DNA of 11,598 nucleotides from Eubacteriaceae bacterium. Lineage in GTDB: Bacteria > Bacillota_A > Clostridia > Eubacteriales > Anaerofustaceae. Every line of letters starts with the position of its first letter. The stretch's first letter is position 1. The translations under genes and the position numbers were made by a program. The DNA lies in assembly GCA_031280495.1 (NCBI GenBank), contig JAITGT010000036.1, forward strand, positions 1 to 11,598, in the 5' to 3' direction. The notes under the pieces are model-generated. The model saw only the letters and a program-made list of their open reading frames with translations. It searched no databases and was not told the DNA's origin. Positions 1 through 7,073 of this stretch are shown here, piece by piece.

Positions 1-10
1 AGTCTCAAGC

Positions 11-23
11 AGTGGCGTAAATT
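11..23 (+). repeat. Left terminal inverted repeat core of the IS256 element
   Basis: AGTGGCGTAAATT is an exact inverted match to 1084-1096. It lies upstream of the transposase relic with the orientation expected for an IS end. Confidence 0.8.
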
Positions 24-47
24 TCGACAAAAGGCTGGACTAAAAAG

Positions 48-960
48 GGAGCCATCCTTATTCTTGGATTATCTGAGGACTTTATGCGCGCTGCGCTTGA
101 GGGCGCGCCAAACATGCTCATGCAGCTGGAGGCTGGAAACAGCGCCGGCGCCGCCCGCAGCGAGGCGCGGACGGCGCGCCTCAACAGCGCAAGGAGGCGC
201 AAGCTGCGCGAGGGAAGCTACTGCCCCTTGTTTCTTGCACCCAGGAGAAATGTCGGCAAAGCGCTGCTCTCTGCCATTCAGGAGGACTGCATAAACGGCG
301 CAATCAAGCGGAAGGTGGAGAGGCTCGTGGAGAGCCTCGGCATTGAGATCGGCAAGGGCAAAGCCTCCCGCCTTTGCTCCGAGCTGTCAAAGACAGCCGA
401 AGAGTTAACACACCCCAAGAGAAAGGCCTCTTGGCGAGTTCCCCTATGCCTACTTGGACGCCACATTCCCCAAAGTGCGCGCGGGCGGGCATGTCTACTC
501 CATGGCCCTGGCTGCTGCGACAGGAGTCGATATGGACAGCGCATGCCATATCCTGGGCAGGGAGACAGGGGCGGCGGAGATGGGGGAGCTGCGGAAACGG
601 CTTCTGAGGGGCCTGCGCAGGCGGGCCCCAAAAGCGCAGAGGGGGCTTGCATCCTTGCAGATAGAGAAAAAATTGCCAAAGGCAATAGAGACAGTGTCTG
701 ATGCTGAAGACGAAGTTTTGGCCTATATGGGCTTCCCAAAGGGGCGCTGGACGCAGCTGTGCGCGGCAAATCTGCTGGAGAGGCTTAACAGGGAGATCAA
801 GAGGCGGATGAAGGCTGTGCCCACATTTCCAAACAGGGATTCGCGCGTTAAGCTCGCCGGGCATGTCCTTAATAAGCCAGCACGGCGAGTGGATGGAGGC
901 AGAGAGGCGCTGTGCCGCTGGCATGCATGGCAATGCTCAAAGAGAGGGAAAGCGGGGCCT
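48..960 (+). pseudogene. IS256/Mutator-family transposase, frameshifted and internally deleted
   Basis: This would have been the DDE transposase of the surrounding IS. Three reading frames carry consecutive pieces. The first, from before 84 to about 405, includes REGSYCPLFLAPRRNVGKAL and KASRLCSELSKTAEEL. The frame then shifts at about 409-430 to GEFPYAYLDATFPKVRAGG, continuing to AEDEVLAYMGFPKGRW and LLERLNREIKRRMKAV. A second shift at about 873-878 leads to QHGEWMEAERR. The first catalytic Asp (in LDATFPKVR) and the Glu (in LERLNREIKRR) are present. The central part that should carry the second Asp and the following Trp/Cys/His-rich stretch is missing: the text runs from RLLRGLRRRAPKAQ almost directly into LPKAIETVSDAEDEV, a loss of roughly 90 residues by comparison with the family as I know it. 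The N-terminal arm also looks shortened (RLNSARRRKLREGSY). The product is certainly non-functional as it stands. Confidence 0.85.
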
Positions 961-1001
961 TCCTGCCTGCGCCTCTCTCAGGAAAACGAAAACCCAAATC
1001 C

Positions 1002-1033
1002 CCTAGGAAGGCGCGGGCCTGCGCCTTCCTAGG
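1002..1033. other. Perfect 13-bp hairpin near the 3' end of the IS256 element
   Basis: CCTAGGAAGGCGC (1002-1014) and its exact reverse complement (1021-1033) enclose a 6-nt loop. No T-run follows, so it is not a classical intrinsic terminator. It lies downstream of the transposase homology but inside the right inverted repeat. It may be a transcription barrier of the element or a later small palindromic insertion. Confidence 0.6.
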
Positions 1034-1083
1034 TGCAAGAGTTTCATTTCGCACGCATGCTCCAGCATAATCCAAGGGCAAAG

Positions 1084-1096
1084 AATTTACGCCACT
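1084..1096 (-). repeat. Right terminal inverted repeat core of the IS256 element
   Basis: AATTTACGCCACT is the reverse complement of the left copy. The element probably ends a few bases further on, at CTTGACAAG (1095-1103). Confidence 0.8.
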
Positions 1097-1103
1097 TGAC
1101 AAG

Positions 1104-1893
1104 ACGCCAGCCGACAGCTTTCCCCTAGTGTGTGCATCGCAGGCTATTTTTTCTTTCAGTTATGATAAGGTGACAGCAATGGCTCATTGTCTTGGCTTTC
1201 TTCCATAGCTGCCGTCACAAATGGCATCGGATTCCTTGCTCTGAGTCATTCCTTTTTCCAGTTATTGCTCTTTCTCTGCAAATTCAAGACGCAAAGATAT
1301 GAGGGAGACAGAAAAAAGCCAGACTGCGCATTAAAGGCCTTAAAGAGATTGCTGAAAATGATTAGAAAACCTGAACAGACCATTTGAATTTTGGTTTGCA
1401 AACAAAGCGCTGCCTTTGTCGCGCCTGAAGACGAGGAATGCTTTGCGATTATGAAGGCGACGGCGCCGCAGCGCGAGCGCGAGGGAACCTGCTAGTTTTT
1501 GTTTGAAACCAATTCGCCCTCTATCAGAGGCGTCACAGTATCGCACGAATGCCGCTGCCTGTATTTATCTCTACGGCAAGCAGTTTTTTCGCCGCGCGTT
1601 GCTCAGTGGGAAGATGGAAGCAAAGGAGGATGAGATTCGGCAAGCAAAGAGATGTTTTGGCGAGACGGCGATGCGATAGATTACTCGATGGGCGCGAGCG
1701 ACAGGGACTATTGCGTTTTGAGGTTTACCGCGCAGATTGATCGGCATCACTGCAATTTCAGTTCTGAAGGTTTTGGCGTGGGGAGTGTTTTAGTGAAACT
1801 CGCAACCCAAAATTTCACTCCGTTAGGCGGGGAACAATATGCTGCAAACCAATTCAGGAAGATATTCTCGAACAATGTGGCCGAAGATTGTTT
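1104..1893. other. Stretch without a recognisable gene
   Basis: Only short open frames occur here. An 82-codon frame at 1652-1900 runs into the next gene in another frame and contains GGEQYAANQFRKIF, but I recognise no family in it and see no convincing ribosome binding site. A 67-codon frame at 1187-1387 is also unassigned. One inverted repeat (1792-1819) precedes the serine hydrolase gene. The stretch could be decayed coding DNA or the hydrolase's upstream region. Confidence 0.5.
1792..1819. repeat. Inverted repeat upstream of the serine hydrolase gene
   Basis: AGTGAAA (1792-1798) pairs exactly with TTTCACT (1813-1819) across a 14-nt loop. An overlapping pairing of GGAGTG with CACTCC is also possible. 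It lies about 75 bases before the start at 1894 and could be an operator or leader structure. The arms are short, so chance is not excluded. Confidence 0.3.
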
Positions 1894-3024
1894 ATGTTAG
1901 TTACGCAGCTTTGTGAAAGGTGGCAATTGCTTGTGCAATCAAAAGGAAGAAAAAGAGCATTGACAATTATTTGCATTGGAATAGCAGTTGCTGCAGTTGG
2001 GATTGGCGGCTTCTTTGCGTTTGCGGCATATCAAATCAATCAAATACCTAAGATGAAGTTTGAAGATATGCTTACCTATACAACGAAAAACAACAAGAAA
2101 GCCTTGGTTGCCGTTGGGATTATTCATAATGGAGAAGCAAGCTATTCCCTTTACGGCGAAAATGGAACAGCGCTTCCGCAAGCCAATCATATTTATGAGA
2201 TTGGCTCAATAACTAAAACTTTCACGGCATCTTTGCTTTTTAAGGCGGTTAGCGAAGGAAAAATAAGCCTCAGCGATAGCATAGATAAGTATCTTGACTT
2301 ACCCATAAAAGACTACTATCCCACAATAAGGCGCATTGTCACGCATACATCCGGCTATAAAGGCTATTACTTTGAAACGCAGATGGTTTCAAACTTCTTT
2401 TATGGCAGAAATGATTTTTATGGAATCTCTAAAACGCAGTTGCTTGAGCGCAATGGAAAGATTGACTTGGAAGATCGCGGCTACAATTTTTGTTATTCAA
2501 ATTTTGGCTTTGCGGCTGTCGGAGCGGTGCTGTCCGAAATTTATGAGCTAGATTATCCGACAATGATCAATAATTATATAACTGAAGAATTTGGTTTGCG
2601 TAATACAAAGATTTCCGATGGTTCCGGAGACTTGGAAAACTATTGGGATTGGGCTAAAAACGACGCCTACATGCCGGCAGGCGCGTTAGCCTCTACTATA
2701 GAGGACATGCTTAAATATGCCCAGCTTCAGATAAATGAAAAGCCAGAATATTTGTCTGATACACACAAAGCGCTTGCTGAGGCAAACGCAGCCTCAGCAA
2801 GCAATGCAAAAATGAATATACGCATGGATTCGATGGGAGCCGCATGGATTATTGATGCTGAGAATAATATCATTTGGCATAACGGCGGCACGGATGGCTA
2901 TAACTGTTATCTTGGATTCGCCTTGAACAAGCAAGCCGCTGTGGTGGTTCTTTCTAATTTGTCGCCAGGCTACCGCATACCGGCCACGGTTATGGGCGTA
3001 AAATTATTGACTGATTTACAGTAA
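1894..3024 (+). CDS. Membrane-anchored serine hydrolase, class C beta-lactamase / DD-peptidase superfamily
   Basis: This is a predicted serine hydrolase of the beta-lactamase/D-Ala-D-Ala carboxypeptidase/esterase fold (Pfam Beta-lactamase, PF00144), tethered outside the membrane. Counting from ATG 1894 (376 aa), a basic stretch (SKGRKR, about 16-21) precedes one hydrophobic segment (about 23-46) that looks like an uncleaved anchor. The nucleophile motif SITK is at 105-108 (Ser105, Lys108), the second motif YSN at 201-203, and an HNGG motif near 329-332 takes the place of KTG, as in many esterase/peptidase members. THTSG and AGALAST are further family signatures. The start is uncertain: TTG 1888, ATG 1894 and TTG 1960 (preceded by AAAAGGAAGAAA) are all in frame. 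I prefer 1894 because it keeps the basic residues before the membrane segment. The gene is visibly AT-richer than its neighbours and sits between two dead insertion sequences, which suggests horizontal acquisition. Beta-lactam hydrolysis cannot be concluded; a cell-wall peptide or ester substrate is equally likely. Confidence 0.85.
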   Translation: MLVTQLCERWQLLVQSKGRKRALTIICIGIAVAAVGIGGFFAFAAYQINQIPKMKFEDMLTYTTKNNKKALVAVGIIHNGEASYSLYGENGTALPQANHIYEIGSITKTFTASLLFKAVSEGKISLSDSIDKYLDLPIKDYYPTIRRIVTHTSGYKGYYFETQMVSNFFYGRNDFYGISKTQLLERNGKIDLEDRGYNFCYSNFGFAAVGAVLSEIYELDYPTMINNYITEEFGLRNTKISDGSGDLENYWDWAKNDAYMPAGALASTIEDMLKYAQLQINEKPEYLSDTHKALAEANAASASNAKMNIRMDSMGAAWIIDAENNIIWHNGGTDGYNCYLGFALNKQAAVVVLSNLSPGYRIPATVMGVKLLTDLQ

Positions 3025-3239
3025 GAGCTAAGCGTTCAGCCGAATATTGAATTGCGGCAGCAAATGGCCCATTCAGGATCCCTGTGCTGTCTTGGAATGG
3101 CCGCAAATTGTCTGAAGCGTGAAGGCGGAAATGGGCCACTATGCAATGGCGCCATCAGAATTTCGGATTTCTGCCATTCGTCAATGCTTGGGCGCGTGAA
3201 AATCGAGGCAGGCCCTGCTAACAGTCAAAAGGGAGGCAA

Positions 3240-3845
3240 AAAGGGGCATGGGCATGCATCTCAGGAGGCGGTGAGCGGCCCATGCGCCTCGCGGAGGCGG
3301 GGCTGGCCGCTGCAAGCGGGAAATGCGGCCCAAGAGAAACTGTTGCGATGCGGAGCGACAGCTGCATCAGCCAGTTGCTGTTCGCTGCAATGCCTGCGAA
3401 TTTGCCCAGCAAAGAGCGCTCTGCGCAAAAACAGGCGCATTTTCGGCGAAAGCATTGAGAAAGGCCGCCTGAGGCGATCTTCCTGGGCATGTTTGGCGAC
3501 TGGGAGCGCAGTCTCGTGGAGGGGCGGAAGGGCAGCGGCTGTGCCCTGCACGAAATGGCCGAGAGGAAGGCATGCGCGATTAGTGTGAGGCTGCTGCCTG
3601 GCAGAGGCCCGGCTGCCGCCTTTGCTGAATACGGGGCCGCCGCCGCATTTAAGCCAGCGGCATTCGAATGCGGCAGCGAACTCGCCGAGATGGCTGGGCG
3701 CGCTCCGAGGCTGGGGCCACAGCATATTTCTCGCACCCCTCCTCCAGCGGGGAGAAGGGCGTGGCGGCGCGCCACAACGCCCTCGCAAAGCCTGCGGAGC
3801 AAAGGGAGCGCGCTCAGGCGCGCTACCCTTCGGCGAATATCAACT
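3240..3845 (+). pseudogene. IS30-family transposase relic
   Basis: Pieces of an IS30-type transposase can be followed through three frames. A weak N-terminal trace has RCNACEFAQQRALC, a cysteine pattern like the Cys-rich insert of some IS30-like transposases. RKNRRIFGESIE (about 3424-3460) then corresponds to the segment preceding the catalytic core. FGDWERSLVEGRKGSGCAL with AERKACAISVRLLPGR, then FECGSELAEMAG, follow in a second frame. YFSHPSSSGEKGVAARHNAL continues in a third frame from about 3715. The family normally reads GHWEGDLV, DNGSEF and GTNERHNGLIR. Here the acidic residues are replaced: Ser for the Asp in WEGD, Glu for the Asp in DNG, and Ala for the Glu in NER. Frameshifts and a TGA inside the N-terminal part confirm a dead gene. 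I could not find convincing terminal inverted repeats. The family call is from memory of consensus motifs. Confidence 0.75.
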
Positions 3846-3922
3846 GTTGAGAGTCAGTTTTCAAACTAGCTTATGGTTCTTTATTGAATTTTGCCCCCCG
3901 AATATGGGCTCTGATTCTCGGC

Positions 3923-3928
3923 TATACT
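3923..3928 (+). promoter_or_regulatory. Possible -10 box for the DUF4143 ATPase gene
   Basis: TATACT lies about 107 bases before the ATPase start, in an AT-rich stretch after the IS30 relic. No good -35 hexamer is found at normal spacing, so the assignment is tentative. Confidence 0.25.
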
Positions 3929-3958
3929 AATTATGCAACAACTAACGTTTTAAAAACA

Positions 3959-3983
3959 GTTTTTGCATTAGTCGTGCAAAAAC
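3959..3983. promoter_or_regulatory. Perfect inverted repeat in the leader of the ATPase gene
   Basis: GTTTTTGCA (3959-3967) and TGCAAAAAC (3975-3983) are exact reverse complements around a 7-nt centre. The repeat lies about 50 bases upstream of the ATPase start and downstream of a possible -10 box. It could be a protein-binding operator or an RNA hairpin. With A/T-rich arms it is a poor intrinsic terminator. Confidence 0.45.
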
Positions 3984-4034
3984 TTGATGAATCGAAGAAC
4001 TTGTGGTACTGTCAAAGCAAACCGGAGGTGGCTT

Positions 4035-5231
4035 ATGATAGCAAGGCAAGAATATCTCGAAAACCTGATCAGCTTTCGGGACAAACAGCTGATAAAAGTT
4101 GTTACTGGCATCCGCCGCTGCGGCAAATCCACTCTGTTTGAACTCTATCAGGATTATCTCAGGTCTGACGGAGTTGCCGACGAGCAAATCCTGTCCGTCT
4201 ATCTTGAGGATGGCGAGTTTGAAGATATAGAAAACAGCAAACAGCTATATGCATATGTACAGGAACGGCTGCTGCCAGACAAGAAAATGTATATCTTTCT
4301 TGATGAAGTCCAGCGCGTCACAGACTTTCAGAAAGCCGTAGACAGCCTGTACATTAAGAAAAACTGCGACGTATATATCACGGGTTCAAACGCCTATCTG
4401 CTTTCCGGCGAACTTGCGACCCTGCTTTCAGGCCGATATGTGGAAATTAAGATGCTTCCGCTGTCGTTCAAGGAATATGTTTCCACGTTTCCAGACGATA
4501 CGAGCGTTGACCGCCTATACGGGGACTATGTTCAGAACAGCGCGTTCCCCTACGCGCTGGAACTTCAAAAGCCGAAAGACAGGCGGCAGTATCTCCAAGG
4601 CATTTATGACACAATAGTCCTAAAGGACATTATTGCACGCAGGAGATTCCCTGACATTGAAATGCTGCAAAGCGTGGTACGGTTTATGTTCCACAATATC
4701 GGAAATCTCTGCTCCACAAAAAGCATTTCCGACACCATGACAAGCGCTGGCAGAAAAATCTCGGTTCACACAGTAGAGAGCTATCTTTCTTCGCTGACCG
4801 ACAGCTTTATCCTTTACAGAATTGGCCGGTACGATGTCAAGGGGAAACAGTACCTGAAAACCGGCGACAAATACTATGCCGCCGACGTTGGCCTACGCTA
4901 CGCGCTTCTCGGCCCCCAAAAAGCGGACGAGGGGCATATTCTTGAAAATATCGTTTTCTTGGAACTTCTGCGCCGCAGGTATGAGGTCTATATCGGCAAG
5001 GTCGGCGCAACGGAGGTTGACTTTATCGCAAGCGGCGACGAGGGCGAGGAATACTATCAGGTTGCGTACACGGTGATTGACGCCGACGGGCATACGCTGA
5101 AACGCGAACTTGCCCCTCTTGAGGCGATAAGCGACCACAATCCGAAATATCTTTTGACGATGGATCACATGCCTCTGACATCTCACAATGGGATTAAGCA
5201 AATCAATGTTCTTGACTGGCTGTTGAAATAG
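4035..5231 (+). CDS. AAA-family ATPase with C-terminal DUF4143 domain
   Basis: This is a 398-residue member of the widespread bacterial AAA_14/DUF4143 ATPases, whose physiological role is poorly defined. Visible motifs are Walker A GIRRCGKST (25-33), Walker B MYIFLDEVQ (85-93, Asp90/Glu91), a sensor-like ITGSN (115-119) followed by LLSGR (130-134, candidate arginine finger), and the FKEYV segment (145-149) typical of the group. The C-terminal half carries HILENIVFLEL (301-311), EVDFI (327-331) and YQVAY (341-345), the acidic/Gln pattern of the PD-(D/E)XK-like fold attributed to DUF4143. ATG 4035 is chosen because GGAGG (4024-4028) precedes it by six bases; the frame stays open upstream to 3984 but without a comparable ribosome binding site. 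Length is normal and no lesion is seen. It stands alone, just after an IS30 relic. These proteins are often mobile and are found near restriction or toxin-like loci, but no such partner is present here. Confidence 0.92.
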   Translation: MIARQEYLENLISFRDKQLIKVVTGIRRCGKSTLFELYQDYLRSDGVADEQILSVYLEDGEFEDIENSKQLYAYVQERLLPDKKMYIFLDEVQRVTDFQKAVDSLYIKKNCDVYITGSNAYLLSGELATLLSGRYVEIKMLPLSFKEYVSTFPDDTSVDRLYGDYVQNSAFPYALELQKPKDRRQYLQGIYDTIVLKDIIARRRFPDIEMLQSVVRFMFHNIGNLCSTKSISDTMTSAGRKISVHTVESYLSSLTDSFILYRIGRYDVKGKQYLKTGDKYYAADVGLRYALLGPQKADEGHILENIVFLELLRRRYEVYIGKVGATEVDFIASGDEGEEYYQVAYTVIDADGHTLKRELAPLEAISDHNPKYLLTMDHMPLTSHNGIKQINVLDWLLK

Positions 5232-6107
5232 CCGGAAGGATAGGGCGAATCAATGCTAGGGCATAAAAGACAGACTTGCATTTTGCGGCAAGTTTGCCAG
5301 ACATACGAACGAACGCGGCTGCCCTTTCATCTGCTTACGGGTTTCTGCAGGCGATATTCATTTTATGGTTCTTGGCCCCGCTGACCTTCCTTGCTCAATG
5401 CCAAATTCACTTAGTCCCGGCGATGCTGAGGGAAAAAAGCAGCAGCACTTTTGTGCTTTGCGCGCTGAAATGCGCTCATAAACGGCAGATTCCGCGCGCA
5501 GAAGACAGATTGGGGCAGCACACCCGAAAAAAGCGCTTATTGCGCTTCCCTCGCCCACAGCCGCTGTCGGCTGGAGCTGGCGCATAGCGTGCCTGGCACT
5601 CGCCTGAAGCCTGGCCTGCACGGCCCTTACAGAAGCCGGCTCTGCGCCAATCCGCCATCTCCTGAGCGCGTTGCAGGGTGCAATGCCAAGAGTGTTGGCT
5701 GCCGCTTTGCCGGCGCACTATATTTTTTCCCCCATTCATAACGTTCATTTTGCCAAGTCCTATGGCAAGCCAAACAAAGGGGCGGCGGGGATGCCGCGCA
5801 ATGCTTTTGCGGCCCCTTTGTTTTCATGGCTCCTTCCTGAAACTAGCCCGGGGCGCAAAAAACAGGGCACGCCTTAACTAACCCAATTAATATTGCGCTT
5901 TGACAGCATATTTCCCAGGCAAAAAGCCCATTCTTCAGCGGCAATCCGTCTTCTTTTGCGCGCAAAGCGGGATGAACCGCTCATCCATTCATGCGGAACA
6001 TTGGCACACAGCATAGAAGCACTGCTTTGGCGCCGTTTTAAGGCATGGGGCCCAAACCGCCGGGCAAAAGCGCAAGATGCGCTGCATACGCCTGCATGCA
6101 GCTGCGT
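5232..6107. other. Stretch without a recognisable gene
   Basis: Open frames in all six readings are short or have skewed, Arg/Ala/Cys/Pro-rich composition, as expected of non-coding GC-rich DNA. The only structured element I can support is the hairpin at 5772-5823. A 6-bp stem (ACTTGC/GCAAGT, 5274-5293) just after the ATPase stop is too weak to call a terminator. Confidence 0.5.
5772..5823 (+). terminator. Terminator-like hairpin in a gene-free stretch
   Basis: AAACAAAGGGGC (5772-5783) and its exact reverse complement GCCCCTTTGTTT (5812-5823) flank a 28-nt inner segment, and the plus strand continues T-rich (TTTGTTTTC). This is terminator-like on the plus strand, with the same GTTTTC tail as the hairpin after patB. 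The closest upstream plus-strand gene is the ATPase, which ends 540 bases earlier. On the minus strand it could instead end the polyferredoxin operon, but the T-run is poorer in that direction. Confidence 0.5.
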
Positions 6108-7073
6108 TTAGCGGGAGCGGATTCTCTCGGCCGCGGTTTGCTCCCGCGAGGGCAGTTTTGCCTCTTGCCTAGCCTGCGGTTTCAAGGAATGGGAAGCTGC
6201 CCTTTTGGAAAGGGGCCAAAAAAGAAAGGCGGAATATATAGCGCCCCGCGCGCATGCAGCCTTGCATGCTCCGCATCGAATGCACTCCGCGCTGTTTGCT
6301 TCCACGCGCGGATTGACAGCCATAGGGCAGGCATGTTCGCATGCGCCGCAGCTTGTGCACCTGATTTCCTCAACAGCGTAGCGATATGCGGAAAAGCGGT
6401 TGAAGAAACCATAGATTGCGCCCAATGGGCAAAGGTAGCGGCAAAAGGCCCTGTAGACGGCAAGGCATGCTATCGCAACGGCAGCCAACACCAGCGCCTT
6501 CCAAAGAAAAACAAATCCAGCCAGGTTTCGAAGATCATGGCTGGACGCCATGAGAGGCAAGGCCGCCTCAAGCGTCCCCGCAGGGCAGAGCCATTTGCAG
6601 AAAAAAGGAACCCCATTTCCCGCCGAATCCGAAGCAATCTGGGGCACAGCAAGCACAAACGCGGCAAGGATCGCGTACTTTGCTTTGCGTAGAGCCCTGT
6701 CGAAGCGAAACGTCCTTGCTTTGACAGGGAACGGAATGCGGTAGAGAGCTTCCTGGACCAGGCCAAACGGGCAGAAAAAGCCGCAAACAAGCCTGGCGGC
6801 AAGCCCGCCGACCATAAGGAGGTAGCCTGCAATCCAGAAGGGCACAATATAGCGGGGGCTGGCAAGAACTGCCTGAAGCGATCCAATAGGGCAGCTTCCG
6901 ATGCTGCCAGGGCATGAATAGCAATTCAAGCCAGGCAGGCAGGCGCGCTTCAAAGCGCCTTGGTAGATCTTGCCCTGAAAGTAGCCGGGCAGATAAGAAT
7001 TGGTCGCAGCCGCCCAGAAGGCTTGCACTGTTTTGCGGAACAGGCCCTTTCTAGCCAATCCCAATGCACTCAA
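6108..7073 (-). CDS. Polytopic 4Fe-4S membrane protein (NapH/YccM-like polyferredoxin)
   Basis: This is a predicted membrane electron carrier of the NapH/NosR/YccM-type 4Fe-4S family, likely passing electrons between the quinone/membrane pool and a periplasmic or membrane thiol or redox partner. Counted from the TTG at 7073 (321 aa), an N-terminal Cys cluster reads CLPGLNCYSCPGSIGSCPIG (45-64). Paired CP motifs follow at CGFFCPFG (97-104), FCKWLCPAG (158-166) and FCRYLCPLG (210-218). Hydrophobic segments lie at about 76-96, 132-147 and 185-206. Two ferredoxin motifs follow: CTSCGACEHACP (239-250) and CIRCGACKAACA (264-275), where the last CP is CA. A basic, probably disordered tail ends the protein. 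The exact start is uncertain: no ATG is available, TTG 7073 and TTG 7064 are both possible, and homologous proteins as I recall them begin close to the LFRKTVQAF segment. The 5' end overlaps the upstream CXXC gene, indicating translational coupling. Confidence 0.85.
   Translation of the reverse strand: MSALGLARKGLFRKTVQAFWAAATNSYLPGYFQGKIYQGALKRACLPGLNCYSCPGSIGSCPIGSLQAVLASPRYIVPFWIAGYLLMVGGLAARLVCGFFCPFGLVQEALYRIPFPVKARTFRFDRALRKAKYAILAAFVLAVPQIASDSAGNGVPFFCKWLCPAGTLEAALPLMASSHDLRNLAGFVFLWKALVLAAVAIACLAVYRAFCRYLCPLGAIYGFFNRFSAYRYAVEEIRCTSCGACEHACPMAVNPRVEANSAECIRCGACKAACARGAIYSAFLFWPLSKRAASHSLKPQARQEAKLPSREQTAAERIRSR

Larger units (their letters stand above)
4..1103 (+). mobile_element. Degraded IS256-family insertion sequence with both ends preserved
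   Basis: The unit is bounded by inverted repeats and filled by a decayed Mutator/IS256-type transposase. The left end contains AGTGGCGTAAATT at 11-23, and the right end contains its exact reverse complement at 1084-1096. Similarity outside the 13-bp core (a CAAG-type motif on the outer side of each copy) is weaker and offset by two bases, so the exact borders are uncertain. The element is about 1.1 kb, shorter than the roughly 1.3-1.4 kb usual for the family, which fits loss of internal segments. The left flank lies outside the window, so a target-site duplication cannot be tested. The element cannot move by itself; whether a related transposase elsewhere could mobilise its ends is unknown. 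Confidence 0.8.

Noticed and set aside
278..933. Two long minus-strand open frames over the left end
   Set aside because: They are antisense to the IS256 transposase relic, whose plus-strand frames carry the recognisable motifs.
3052..3802. Long plus and minus open frames of 170-195 codons
   Set aside because: Only the segments matching IS30 motifs make sense, and they switch frame; the rest is Arg/Ala/Cys-rich composition without family resemblance.
3219..3869. Terminal inverted repeats for the IS30 relic (AACAGTCAA versus AACAGTTGA near 3859 on the reverse strand)
   Set aside because: Only about six bases match, which is not enough to define element ends.
4035..5231. DUF4143 ATPase as part of a novel defence or toxin system
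   Set aside because: Although the family is often mobile, no partner gene is adjacent; its neighbours are an IS relic and gene-free DNA, so a system cannot be claimed.
5276..5587. 103-codon plus-strand frame after the ATPase
   Set aside because: No ribosome binding site, no family resemblance and unbalanced composition; it overlaps equally long frames on the other strand.
6045..6692. 215-codon plus-strand frame
   Set aside because: It is antisense to the polyferredoxin gene, which has clear Cys motifs.
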